64,000 nucleotides of DNA from Sclerotinia nivalis (lineage: Eukaryota; Ascomycota; Leotiomycetes; Helotiales; Sclerotiniaceae), in the NCBI GenBank assembly GCA_029531795.1, contig JAPEIS010000004.1, positions 1,798,001-1,862,000 on the forward strand, in the 5' to 3' direction. The notes under the pieces were generated by a model. That model worked only from the letters and a program-made list of their open reading frames with translations, was not told the DNA's origin and searched no databases. How positions within the stretch are numbered: position 1 is the stretch's first letter; each line of letters opens with the position of its first letter. Made by a program: the position numbers and the translations under genes. Shown here piece by piece: positions 32,298-44,003 of this stretch.

Positions 32298-35200
32298 ATG
32301 CTCATAACACAGACGACGAACTGGCTCAGGATGCCATCCCGTGAGCTGGGGAACTCTTTTGAAGCCCCTAATGGTGCTCAGAGTGTAGGATCAACATTAT
32401 TGAAGAGGCGGAAGATCCTACCGCACCCTAGGGAAGGTCGCCTTACCGATACATATACTCAATCTCAGACTTTCAAATCTCGCGATTCAGATACAGAGGC
32501 AGGAGCAACGTCAGTAACTAATTCTGATAACTCAAATCCACGCATGTTAAAGCATACCTCGAAGAGGATTGGCGCTCCCCTGCTTCCTCCAACTCCACCA
32601 GCACACTCGAGACAATCATCTGGCACCAGCGGTGTCTTCGTGGTTCCCGCGCCCAATGTTGACGTCGCGTCTGAAAAAGATTCCGTTGTAGAATCAAAGC
32701 CAAGCACACCAACAATTCAGCAAAGTCCACCTACCCCTGATGTAACACCTCCGCGCGCAATGCCACCATTGGCATTTCGTCCAGCAAACTCTCGATATCC
32801 TTCTTCGCGAACAGATTCTTTCCGAACAGCTCGAGAATATTCCTCGGATGAGGCATCTGAGGATGAGGATGAAACTTCAACAGTTAGACCACGAATACCA
32901 TCTGCGAAACCATCAGGGGCAGAAGTAAGTCAAATTCCACGCAGGGATATCGGATTGGGCTTGGGTCTGGAATCTGACAATGAGGGCTCTGCCACACCAA
33001 AGGCAAAAAAGGAATTGTCACAACAGGAATTTGGCGCTTTTGATGGAGAATGGGGAATCTCTACGGGAGATGTAAGCGAGGTGGAACGGGAATGGGATGA
33101 TAATCTCATGAGGAATGTAACAGTTCGAAAACGCCGTGATATGGACATGAGCTTTGATGAGGAACGGACAAACGTTGAATTGATGGAAGACAATGTAATT
33201 TCACCGACAGAAGCGACAAATGTGGTTCGAGGGTTGCCTTTACAAGAGAACTTTGAACATCATCGATTGGACAAAGACAGCGTGGAACCGACCTTGAAGG
33301 GTGGTACATGGCCTAGAGTACGGAAAGACACTATTGATTCTCCAACAATGTCTGACACAAGACGATTTTCTACGATGTCCGGTCGTTCAACAACTTCTAC
33401 AGTCGTTGAAGCTTTTGTCGTCGATGCACCGCCCTCGCGAATAAGAACCCTTCGCCATACCAAAAAGCAAATTGGTCTGAGAGATTTCAACTCAAACGAA
33501 TCTACTGTAAGCTCCGCACCACCATCCGAGAAGTCAAGTGAACTACATCATCGTTTAGTGCATAGAGCCGAACGAATCCCTGAAAAACATAATGGAAGCT
33601 TGACATCAAATACTACCCCGAGCATCGCTTCAAGTCATAAATCGCGCCGGAAGATTATACGCGAGGGTGGTGTGCCTGTAGTGGTAATTCCAGATCGTGT
33701 GTCATCTGCAAAGTCTTCTAGACCTCCATCTTTGCGATCAACAAGTAGTCGAAAGACTAAGAGGAGTAATTCCTTCCAATCAGCTCCATTATCACAATCC
33801 TCGAAAACGAATGAGCCTGGTTACTTCGATATCATTCCTCCTACCAAGAAACGCACAATGTCAGATTCAGCAGGGTCAAGCAATTCTGTACATACTATCG
33901 ATTATCCTCCAAGTATCCCAACCCGAAGATCTTCACTTTCCGCCCCAACAAGTCGTAATACTTCAAGAGCAGGTTCATTAACTGCGGAGAGTCTCAAAGC
34001 TCACAATATGCTTCAGGAGAGGCAGTCCTTGAAGTCAGAACCAGTCGAAATGTCAAGACCAGTCACTTCAGAAAAGGAGATTGAGCCACAAAATACTCGT
34101 TCAAGCATAGATCATAACCGATTGAGTATTGACCATCAAGACGAAGGACATTCTCATGTCAGACGGTCTACGCAAGCTACACCATTTTCACAGGCATCAT
34201 GTGAAACAGCAGGAACTACAGCAACAACCGCTGAAATTTCCCAGGCTATGGCAGTATCGATGGTCCCACATCAAAATAAGTCATGGACAGTCATACATCG
34301 GGAAAGCGAGCCATCGCCTCCTACGTTGAGACGATTGATTACACAACCAAATATTGAGGTCAATGGTGAGACTACCGATGGTCCTGTAACCCCCCCTCAG
34401 AATCCACATACCATGGATGGAGTCGATTCGCCGTTGCGAAATCCTCGTGCTCCACCTGGACCTCCTGCGATCAAATTCATCCCTCCAACTCCATCTGACA
34501 TGTCACCAGGAGCAGAGGAAGAACGTCAATTAGGCTTTGACTTTGATACTCGATTGGACGAAGATTATGATGATCGACCTTCATCGTCAGACAGACTCAA
34601 ACGTAACTTCTCTCTTCGCCGTGCTTTTGGCAACCATCGTTATTCGGAGGCTATAATAGCAGATGCAGGTTTGTTAAAACGTAAATTTTCACTAAGCGGT
34701 CGTCGCAAGGATAGTTCAACTCAAACATCGAAGCCAGAGGCAAATCCTTCTGCACACTATCCATCAGTCCTTGATCAACCTGCTGATGATAGTAAGTTGC
34801 ACCCATTCTGGAGGCCGGCAAACTTCTGGGATGATCTAGAAGACAACGATAACGACTCAGATGATGACGAAGAAGATTACTTCCCCGAGTATCATCGCCC
34901 TGGAAATAGGCGTTTAATTCCAAAGCGTGGCCTAAGTGGGAAATTGAAGCGCACATTTGCGATTCTTCCATTATCTTACGGTAACGATGATTATGATCAA
35001 GCTCCGCTGGATCGAAAGACCATGCGAAGGTCTCCTAGTGGCAATGCTTTGAGAGTTGTGAAACAGAGAAGCAATAATACATTGAGGCGAGAGGCAGATC
35101 AAAGAATTCTTCGTGAGGCAAGACCTGGAGAATTTGGACATGGATTCAAAGAGGGAAATGGAGGTCGTGTTCACACAATTCCTGGACTAGGTTTGAGAAT

Positions 35201-35363
35201 TGAATATGTGGGTTTGAGAGGACTAGGGAAAAAACTCAGTGAAAGGAGAAAAGAGCAAAGAAATGCAAAGTTGCGAGCCACTATCAGTGGACCCAGAGAA
35301 CTGAGAAATGGAGTTGATGAGGTTTTAGAGTCAAGAAGTGCAGACTCAAAAAATGTTATTTGA
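32298..35363 (+). CDS. Large Ser/Pro/Arg-rich, mostly disordered protein, function unknown
   Basis: A 1021-aa open frame; the in-frame ATG at 32331 (MPSREL) is an equally plausible start. I recognise no catalytic domain. The first ~780 residues are rich in Ser, Pro and Arg, with many RxxS-like and SP sites, suggesting a phosphorylated, unstructured regulator. Short conserved-looking islands are FGAFDGEWGISTGDVSEVER (about 246-265), the basic stretch RNFSLRRAFGNHRYSE, and a C-terminal block starting HPFWRPANFWDDLEDN (about 835), followed by an acidic run and SGKLKRTFAILPL. The C-terminus is basic with a helical REARPGEFGHG...LGLRIEYVGLRGLGKKL segment. Membrane segments and signal peptide are absent. 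Such proteins occur as conserved hypotheticals in filamentous ascomycetes. Confidence 0.75.
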   Translation: MLITQTTNWLRMPSRELGNSFEAPNGAQSVGSTLLKRRKILPHPREGRLTDTYTQSQTFKSRDSDTEAGATSVTNSDNSNPRMLKHTSKRIGAPLLPPTPPAHSRQSSGTSGVFVVPAPNVDVASEKDSVVESKPSTPTIQQSPPTPDVTPPRAMPPLAFRPANSRYPSSRTDSFRTAREYSSDEASEDEDETSTVRPRIPSAKPSGAEVSQIPRRDIGLGLGLESDNEGSATPKAKKELSQQEFGAFDGEWGISTGDVSEVEREWDDNLMRNVTVRKRRDMDMSFDEERTNVELMEDNVISPTEATNVVRGLPLQENFEHHRLDKDSVEPTLKGGTWPRVRKDTIDSPTMSDTRRFSTMSGRSTTSTVVEAFVVDAPPSRIRTLRHTKKQIGLRDFNSNESTVSSAPPSEKSSELHHRLVHRAERIPEKHNGSLTSNTTPSIASSHKSRRKIIREGGVPVVVIPDRVSSAKSSRPPSLRSTSSRKTKRSNSFQSAPLSQSSKTNEPGYFDIIPPTKKRTMSDSAGSSNSVHTIDYPPSIPTRRSSLSAPTSRNTSRAGSLTAESLKAHNMLQERQSLKSEPVEMSRPVTSEKEIEPQNTRSSIDHNRLSIDHQDEGHSHVRRSTQATPFSQASCETAGTTATTAEISQAMAVSMVPHQNKSWTVIHRESEPSPPTLRRLITQPNIEVNGETTDGPVTPPQNPHTMDGVDSPLRNPRAPPGPPAIKFIPPTPSDMSPGAEEERQLGFDFDTRLDEDYDDRPSSSDRLKRNFSLRRAFGNHRYSEAIIADAGLLKRKFSLSGRRKDSSTQTSKPEANPSAHYPSVLDQPADDSKLHPFWRPANFWDDLEDNDNDSDDDEEDYFPEYHRPGNRRLIPKRGLSGKLKRTFAILPLSYGNDDYDQAPLDRKTMRRSPSGNALRVVKQRSNNTLRREADQRILREARPGEFGHGFKEGNGGRVHTIPGLGLRIEYVGLRGLGKKLSERRKEQRNAKLRATISGPRELRNGVDEVLESRSADSKNVI

Positions 35364-36706
35364 AGGAAGAGGGAACGGTTACGATTTGAGGATGGATATA
35401 CCCGGGATGAATGAATGATTTTAAGAATTTCCGTCAACGAAAAACACCGGCACATCGGGACGATTTCTGGACATGATGGGATCACCACCACCATTTGGAT
35501 GAAAAAACTACAAAATCACGACCGATACATGTATTATGAAGGAAAGAGATAATGTTTTTTCTGCTTTCCGTTTGGTTTGCTTTTCTGCATGTACTTTTCT
35601 GTATTTGATGCTTTTCTTTATTTTTGCACTGCTTTTTTCTCGCGTGTTTCTTTTCGACGGCGTTGCATCAAGCAGGCTTGGATGTTTCGCTAATCATCCC
35701 ATTCATCATGACTCACGTGGCTATAGAATGGATAAATGTATGGATGATGGATAATGGATGTTTCAGGATTGAATGGGTCATTGATTAGACGACTGATGAT
35801 GAATGAATTTCAGGTTCTTTTCGACTTGGTTTCCTCAAAAGTCAAGGTTTCCTGGATTGAATTACGCTTACGCTTACGCTTACGGCTTGGTTATGTCTTA
35901 TTTCCATTTTAATTATGATGATATAGTTTCTTGGGTCGAGGCCTGTTAGTTGCAGGGCAGCTGAAACGTGGTTGAAGTAATGGTGTTGTGTTTAGCAATC
36001 TGTGTGAGCTGGCGGGCACGTTGCAGTAGCTTGGGCGTGGTGGTAAAAACTTTGAACAGCTCAAAAGCAATTGAGTGGCACATTTGAGTGAGTATCTAGG
36101 TTGATAGGTTGGAGGAGATTCGGCAGAGGAGTGTGATGAGAGATGCAGGAGAGCTTATGCAGAAAAATTTTGAAAATTAAAATTCTAGAATTATGAAACG
36201 AAATGAAATGAATATATGATATGATATGATTTTAAACTAAATTCAAAATGAGCCTTGAAATTATTTACACAATGTGTTGGTGTGATAAAAATCTGGGGGA
36301 TGCGAGGCTTAAAAATACTCTAACGAAATGCCAAGAAAACAATAAGCACTAGCGGCCGCACTCCGCAAAATTGTTTCTCCACCTCTTTCGATAAAAAAAA
36401 TATTTTGGAAAAGCTTTACTTGAGTGGACAAACGACAAGCCATTACAAAACAATATATCTGGAGGAGAAACTCCACGCACGAATACGATTCCAATACGTT
36501 GCAGCGCGTATTCTATCGGACGCAGTGTTCATTGTCGATCGTTTGTAAAGTTATTTTCCCGAGGATCGAATTGAATACTTGGTTCCAGGACGAAGTATCC
36601 TCGATCACTTCCACATCGAGGCGCACCCAACCGAAAGTACAACCATAATATCCCAAGAACCACTCAAATCAAATCAGCAGCAAAAGAAGAAGGGAAAACA
36701 AACAAA
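35364..36706. other. Intergenic region
   Basis: Pyrimidine-rich 3' flank, then a short CGCTTA repeat near 35865-35890, GATAT repeats near 36215, and the promoter/leader of the small basic protein gene. No coding region is supported. Confidence 0.5.
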
Positions 36707-37314
36707 ATGGTACAAGGCGCTCTTAAATCAACTAAAAGCGCATTGGCGGGTGGGAATAGAGCGAATGGGGCGGGGAAAAAAGCGGCGTTGGGACCGAAGA
36801 AGGGGCAGAGGGTTATTAAAGCGAAGAGGGAGGGGTTGAGGAGGAGTGAGGTTTTGAGGAAGGTTAGTGATTTTGAGGGGGATGTTCTTTTTGGTTTTTG
36901 CGTGGAGGGGATTGGGTATGGGGAGAGAGGAGAGATGAATGAAGGGTCCCTGGCGGGGAAGAAATATGATGACGCACTTACATATGCATGGCTTTCCTAG
37001 TGGCTTCCTCGAAAGAGTTGAGGCTTCTTTGACGAGTTTAAGTACCTGTCTGATTTCGAATTTGCTATTTATTGATTGGGGAAGGGGATGAAGCGCGAGT
37101 CTTTGCTAACAAACTCTTCGAATAGAAACACTCGGCAGGTTTAACAGCCATGACAGAAAAAACACTCGGTGCGAAAGCAGGACACTTGGAGTTATTAGGG
37201 GTAGGGAAGAAGAGTAAGGCGAAGAATGGAAAGGGTGTAGAAACTAAGGGGAAGGGAAATGCTGGCGCCACGGTTCATGGTGGGGAGAAAGGTGGAACGA
37301 GAAAATTCGGTTAG
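36707..37314 (+). CDS. UPF0390-family small basic protein
   Basis: Two exons, 36707-36862 and 37126-37314, joined in phase 0 by a 263-nt intron with a GCTAAC branch point, encode 114 aa. The protein is Lys/Gly-rich: MVQGALKSTKSALAGG at the start, GPKKGQRVIKAKREGLRR in the middle, then TEKTLGAKAGHLELLGVGKK and a GGTRKFG tail. Length, basicity and layout match UPF0390 (DUF2462; human C19orf53 / Leydig-cell-tumour 10-kDa homologue and its S. pombe counterpart), whose role is poorly defined and possibly nucleolar. The intron is long for this window and contains its own short open frame; retention would give a different C-terminus. The assignment rests on composition and length, so confidence is moderate. 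Confidence 0.75.
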
Positions 37315-39132
37315 AGTGGTGTTGTTATATTCTAGGGATTGCAAGGGAGAGGAAGGACGATGACTTCATTTAATCGATACTGGACTGGATGGAGTTTGGC
37401 GGCGTTCACTTATGATAATTGGCGTTGTAGGATAGGGATAGGGTTAGGGATATGAGGGATGGGAATTCATGAGTTAGAATCATGAGGTTTACATATACGA
37501 TGAAGACCCAGAGGGACATTAGAGATAAGAGATATTTCATGAATGCATTTATGCAATAATAAACATGGTTTCTCTGTACTTATCCTCTCAAGAAATGTCA
37601 ATCAAACTGAAATCTCATCACTAATTCTTCTCTTATGAATATATCTTCTGTATACATATTTATACAATACAATAGAATAGAATAACATAACAGGATATCA
37701 ATCGCTGATATAGCTAGCGTAGTGCAAAATATATATTTATCAAGCAAAATAATCTAGCTTGTTTTATATTTCGTAACCATCTAGCTTTTTGTTAGTATTT
37801 CAGGTGCTTCGGATGTTTATTGGAGATTGGGAATTGGGATTGGGATTGGGATTTTGGTCGTTTTTGGAGGAATGGGGGGGTGGAGTGTTGGATGTAATAT
37901 AATATGTGTATATAAATCATCTGATCGGGTGAAGATATTGATAGGGTCGAGTTGGAGTTGGAGTTGGAGTTATTGTCAGTATTAGAAGATCAAAATTGAA
38001 GTGTAGAGGTAGAGATAGAGATTGAGAGATACCTATCTATTTAATATATTAATTTATTAAAGCTAGTTCCAGGAACGAGTTATCAATACTTGTGTATTTT
38101 AGTTATCTTTGAGTAAGCCCAAGTGAGGATGTGATTTTTTTTTTTGGATTTTTTTGGATTTGGAGGAAGATGTTGTGTGGGTTGGAATGGAATGGAATGG
38201 AATTTAGGAGTTGGAGAGGTAGTTATATAGATGATGATTATTTATCTTTTATTTGTTAATCGTGAGTATAATGATTGGAGTGGATTGGATTGGATTGGAC
38301 TGGACTTTATTGGACTGGACTTTATTGAATATAATAAAGATTTTCAATATAAAGAAAACGGATATTTAGATTTAGAGAGGAATATTTACTTAAATACTCT
38401 TTAATCGATAGTTCTCTTTTTGGATATTCATTTTTGTCTTTTGTATATTTAGGTGTACGGAGAGTGAAATTAGTCTCTCGTTTAAATCAGGGGGTGGATA
38501 TTGAGATCTTTCTTTTTTTTTTTTTTTTTTTTTTTATGTATTGAGTATCTAGTGAATTTTATTCATTATGGGGATGATCAGGAGGTAGTATTGAATGTTA
38601 ATTTTGAGAAAATTATTGCTGTGGGCATTGAGTAGAAGATGAGTGTGTTCCCGAATTGTTGCTTGTGTCGATGAGTGTGAATAAGTGTATTCATGAATCA
38701 CCATATGAGCTGTTTAAGAGAAGTATTGTATGTTAGTATGGTATATGATTTGATATCTCCAATCAATTGGCAAGGGATATGCTACCTAGGTATGTTATGT
38801 TGCTGTACTAGACCGAGTGAATACTACTTTCTTATATATGTTAGTTTTGGGATGTGAATAAGAATTACAGAATAAGAAAGGTGGATTTGTATTGTACGTC
38901 TGTTTGTCATAACCGGTGTATTGAATATCCAGTCAACGATAGTAGTTTTATTGCTTCTACTTCAAGAATAAGAGATATAAAGCTTTCTCTACAGCATCCT
39001 CTACTTTATTTCTTTCCATCTACCTTCCTTTGCACAATCCACATTCGACAATCCCAAAGCACTCCAACTACCAGATATCAGCAAATTTCAAATCCCCATC
39101 AAAAGCTCCTCTAACTAATAACCATACCCAAC
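37315..39132. other. Microsatellite-dense intergenic region
   Basis: No gene was seen. Many short repeats are present: GGGATT (37835-37855), GTTGGA (37950-37972), GGAAT (38181-38202), TGGAT/TGGAC (38278-38312) and a 23-base T run at 38513-38535. The right end is probably promoter or leader of the following gene model. Confidence 0.6.
38513..38535. repeat. Poly-T tract, 23 bases
   Basis: An uninterrupted T run seen directly in the sequence. It could be an exact-length artefact of sequencing, a nucleosome-excluding element, or the poly-A trace of a minus-strand retroposed sequence; no adjacent element supports the last. Confidence 0.8.
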
Positions 39133-40400
39133 ATGACCCATCCAGACCCCAATCACAATCCCAGCACTTCTCACCACCCTAGCGCAAACGCTCCTCAAAA
39201 TATCTATAATCTCCCCACTCAAATTCAATGTCGAAATCGGAGTCAAAATCGCACTGTATCGCCTAATCAGCCACAATTTGCGGTTCATCTACCTGCTCAG
39301 GATGATGGTGCTGCTCAAGATAGGGCCGCGGGATTTTCTCAGCCCTCTAACTTTAAGGAAGGATATGTACCCAGCGAGGTAGGACGACAAGCTGGTGCTG
39401 ATGATGGAATTGCTTGTATTGCTTCGCAATTGCTACTCTACTTATGACTCGAAATTTACCCCAGAAGAGTGGGTATGGTAGTGGTAATGGTGGTGGAAAT
39501 GGGACTCCTCAGCATATAAACGGAATAATTGGAGCGTCTGCTCAGTCCCAGACTCAAGCTCAAGCTCAAAATGCATATAACCAACCCGCTCCTCAGAATT
39601 TCCCCCCTCAAAACGCATACAGCAGCAGTGGTAAAGCCTCTCACCATATTGGCTATGTCCCTCCACTCCAAGCTCAAGCTCAAGCTTAAGCTCAACTACT
39701 AAATCTACATATCTAACCTGCAAATAGCAGAATGGCGAATAATCATAACTACAAATACATGCAAGAACAACGAATGAAATCACAACAACGACGAATGGAG
39801 ATATCTAAGCTACTCCGTCAGGGAACATTTAGAAATCCTGGGTATGTGCCGCCAGATTGGCTTCTTAGTGAGTGTGATTTTTTTTTATCTCTTTTTTGTG
39901 TGTTATATTTAGAGGGTAGGTAGGTATATAGTTTTAGGATTTGAGATCGCAAGCTTTTAAGTATATGATTTTTTGGATTGGATATTGGAGATTCTGATAT
40001 TGGACATGTTATCATGATATCCAAATGGAATATCAACCAAAGGGGACCGAATTTAGCACTAGCGAATATCCAGATTATTAAAACTAACACAAACACTCAC
40101 ATAGATCATCCAATCAACGCTGTGAGACTACAACAGAGTAGAGGAGGTCTTACAAGACCACCCGTTGCAATGGGAAATAAAGATATACGATTGAGAATTG
40201 ATCCTAGGTATCCGGCGATTGGGATGGATCGAAGGGCTAGGGGAGGGCTGTCGCGTAGTGGTGGACAGGGAGGATTTGCTGGGGGAGTTTGTGGAGGAGT
40301 GGGTGGTGTGGGATGTGGGAGAGGTCATGGGGCGGGAATTGGAGGGGTTGGGGGTGTGCCGGGTATGAGTATGGGTAGGCAGGGTGGAAGAAGAGGTTAG
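39133..40400 (+). CDS. Low-complexity multi-exon gene model with GYVP motifs, uncertain
   Basis: Open frames at 39133-39378, 39460-39689, 39732-39868 and about 40090-40400 look like exons of one gene. The first junction is clean: donor after GYVPSE, acceptor CCCCAG at 39459. The second frame ends in its own stop, so continuity to the third is not proven. The product would be Asn/Gln/Ser-rich, then Ala-Gln repeats (CAAGCT tracts), then RGG-like glycine-rich (RRARGGLSRSGGQGG). A GYVP tetrapeptide recurs in three exons. No enzymatic domain was recognised. It may be an RNA-binding-like disordered protein, two adjacent genes, or a decaying gene like its right-hand neighbour. Confidence 0.35.
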
Positions 40401-40593
40401 GGTAGGACTTTCGGAAAGGGACATTGATTCACATTGTCGAGGTAGGAAGTTTGGCCTAGCTGAAATCATGGTTTTGGTTGGGGCTTGGAACAATTGTTTG
40501 GGAATTCTGAAGTTATGAAACTTGAGGAGTTGCTTTTAGGGATATTGATTTTAGCCTTTGAGATGGCTAAGTATTCACCAATAAGTATAGAAG

Positions 40594-43574
40594 TTTAGCT
40601 TGCAAGATGTGGAATTCGAAAACGGCAACACCGCACTCCATCTCGCTGTTGCAAATAGCGACGAACCCATGGCACTGATTCTTCTTGAAAATGGAGCTGA
40701 TATGGAGCCTATTGACCCCGAAGGTTGTAAGCCCTTATATATTGCAGTGAAGTCCGGTTTTCAAAGTATGGCTAAGCAGCTGTTGGATTATGGTGCGGAC
40801 CCTGACTCATACAACTCAAAGACGAAATACACAGCACTTCGGCAAATTGTGGAGGTGAGAAGCCGTAGAAGAAGTCTTAAGATAAGTAAAAGTCTTGAAA
40901 TGATCGAAGATCTCCTTGGAAATGGGGCAGATGTTGATGCGAGGAACCCAGGAGGATCGACCTAGTTGTGGAAAGCGGTTGTGACCAAAGATGTTGCTCT
41001 TATCAAATTGCTCTTGCAGTATGGACCCAATATCAAGGCTAGAACTTGGTGATACTCTACGCCTCTTAATTCCGACCGCCTAAGAGTCAGTTGTGACAGG
41101 TCCCAAAAGAATTAGACCACCTGTTGAAGGCTCATCTAAATTATACGCTTGCAATTCCTTCAAGGCTACGATTATAGACTTCTTCGAATTTGGAGAGCAA
41201 GAGACATTTACTTCGCCAATATACAATCTCATCTACGGATCAGGTATCAGTAATATGATGATCACAGCGGATGAAGCTCAAATGAAGAATGGGAAAACAA
41301 AAGCGCAATCCAAGGATCCCAAATTCCGCTGGTATCACCTTCCGGCAAATAATGTCAGAGCTCCTCCCTTACTCCGTTTGATAATGTTCCATTTTGCTAA
41401 GTAGATCACAGATGGAATGGGTTGAGGTATTATCCCAGTTAGCTGTAAATCATTTTCGGCGAGATAGTCAGTTCTAATACGCCATGACATCGATTTGGTC
41501 AATCTACGTTGAAAGACTTCAACTGACGGCAAAAGCACTTAGTAAGTCGATTAGTTGAGGAAGGCAGTATTGACCCCAATCTTTTGAGTACGAGCCTAAG
41601 AGACAAACTTGGCTTAACGAATGTTGGTCGACAACAATACTGCTCCGCCTCAGCAGGCGAATCGGGTTTCCCATTCATGAGGAACATGTGCCAAGAATTT
41701 CAAGTTGAGGTAACGAAAGCCGTTTAATTTGAAGATATTAACACATGGTATCAATTTGCACGAGCTGACAACGATGTATTATCAGATGGCAGATCCAAAT
41801 TCTTCTACAGAAAATGAACCTAAAGTTTCAAGAAATGTTGTGGCTTTCGTAAGTGGAGTTGCAATAGAATTAGGAGGACATTGATGCTAACGGTTATACA
41901 TATTCCTTTTCTCGATTTTGAGATTTATAGTGAATTTACGAGAATCAAAAAGGTGGTGAGTGACACGATAGAAGAGGAAGAGCGCGAGATGGCGGTGATG
42001 AAAGGTGTTCTGGGTCGTTACTCGTATGAGAAGTTACCCTCAGCACCACCGTCGCTAGCTTTTACATATACCACAGTAGATTTTCCAAAATCTAGTTTGG
42101 ATGCTACAAAGTCGATCTCGGCCGAGGAACAGCCTAAAGATTCTCCAGACCTGATGTTTGCAGCGAAGGAATTGACCGAGAAGCAGCCAGACCAGTCATC
42201 AGATCTTTCATTGTATATCCCACTAGGTCCAGAGAAGAATGCGCCTCCTATATTCGTTCGACAGGATCTAGCTAACAAAAGTGCCTCACAAAAAATGATA
42301 CAAAGAAGCGGTGTCGGTCATTTGATTCGAGGTTATTTGCCACGAAAAAGATACCAACGAACCGAGGGAGTTCCACGACCTATCCAGCTTCGACAATCAC
42401 TTGGCCAGTATCTCAATCCGAACCTCGAAACTAGGCTAGGAAATGCTTATGAGCAAGTCGCATATCGATTTACTAGCAACAACACGCCAAAAGTATTGAT
42501 GGTGAATCAATTATGGCTCTGGATCATCAATGAAGGTAACGTGCGTACTTCTATATGTCGAGAACCATATTGACACTTCTAGAGACATAATGATAACCTG
42601 TTTTCCTGAAAGAAGTGACGACAAGTCTGCTCGAGGCGTCACTAGCCCCCCGAAATGTACACGAAATAATAATGAAGTATCTGCAAAAATCATTACACGC
42701 AGCCCAGTCCAACGGCATCGAGTCAGTGTATCAGTTAGCGAAGCTAGTCAGTGACAGTTGTGTCAAAGTTCTAGACCCGAACCAAGTCTCAGAAGATTTC
42801 CAATTCTTTAAGTTCTTCGAATGGGCTATCAATGAAGCGGTCAGTGATTCATTTACCGCTTTTATACTTCGCTTGTCTTATTTGGTAGACTAACAAAGCC
42901 AAAGGGTAATGACGAAACACAATGCTTGAAGAAATTCTATAGATCACTAGACACAAGAATATCCAGCTCTAGTAATCTCGATTTTGGAATAAAACCAGAG
43001 ATCGAAGTTTTACTTTCAATCAAGAATATTCGCAATGAGCTTGAGATATTAGAAGCCTTAACAATGGATCAATAGGCAGTTCTCGGGGACTTGGACCAGA
43101 TTATTGCCAGAACAGCTGAAGCGCATCCTGAGCACTTTGGCACCGTGCCTTTCACGGGAAATGCTGTTTTAGATAGTTACAAATAGAGGATTGAACGAAT
43201 GAGCAAGTTAGCACATATAATATATCGAGAGGTGAGGGACTTCCAGACGATATGTGAAGTTACAGAGTATCTCACAATTTAACCAGATTACAGATCTCCT
43301 TGAACTCAAGCAGAAGCAACAGGCAGTTGTGGCAGATTTGCGAGCCGTACAGGCGGCAAACCGAGGAAAAACTGTGATGATTTTCACGGTTGTCACAATC
43401 ATTTTTGTATGTCTCCGCTCTATGCACAAATATTTCCTTCGCTAACGAATTAAGCTTCCTTTGTCATTTATGGCCGCCTTCTTTGCAATCAATATGGACA
43501 GATTTCCCTGGGATAAAAATGGGAAGCTACCGATGAATTATGTGCTCAAATACATGTGTAAGTGCTTTGTTTAG
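40594..43574 (+). pseudogene. Decayed ankyrin-repeat / CorA-like Mg2+-transporter-type gene
   Basis: Remnant of a fungal fusion family: ankyrin repeats, a cytosolic region, then a two-helix CorA-like membrane domain. Ankyrin pieces at 40600-40965 include GNTALHLAVANSDEPM, ALILLENGADMEPID and AKQLLDYGADPDSYN. In-frame stops at 40963-40965 and 41050-41052 interrupt a further repeat that plainly continues (VALIKLLLQYGPNIKAR). Later blocks include FRWYHLPANN near 41320 and 41881-42536, ending KVLMVNQLWLWIINE. A good intron leads to MITCFPERSDD, after which the frame shifts near 42615 into SLLEASLAPRNVHE. Stops at 43073-43075 and 43184-43186 break the next helix region. The membrane segment is recognisable (TVMIFTVVTIIF, intron, LPLSFMAAFFAINMDRFPW). 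No start codon or upstream exons are evident. The family assignment is good, and so is inactivation. Confidence 0.75.
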
Positions 43575-44003
43575 GAATTCAAGACCCTGGAGAGGGGGAA
43601 GATATTGTGAAAGAGGTAGATCGAGATATATGCGTCCCGATTGTATGCTGCAAGGGGGAATAGGAATAAGAGCTTATTCAGAAATGAGTTATATATGGTG
43701 GTGTGGTTGAGCTACTAATCTACAAGTGAGGGATTCATTTGTTTATTCGCCTGGTATATATATAGGCATTCACTCCGCCGCCTCTGCACCATCGTTTGCG
43801 AGTCCCAGGGCCTGGGAATTTCGATCAGCAGGATACATCAAAAACTGTAGAAAGAATAATAGTAAAAGATATGCAAGAATTATGAATACATATTGGAATG
43901 ATAGTTTTATTGATAGCTAATTTCTAGTCATTTCATCCATGATTTTATAAAATTCTGAAATTCCTATGGAAATGAAGTAATGCTGCTGCTTTATCAAATC
44001 CAG
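43575..44003. other. Spacer between two decayed genes
   Basis: AT-rich, with only a 64-codon open frame of no recognisable content. Nothing is supported here. Confidence 0.5.

Noticed and set aside
38513..38535. Poly-T as the tail of a retroposed element
   Set aside because: No target-site duplication, coding remnant or element body next to it.
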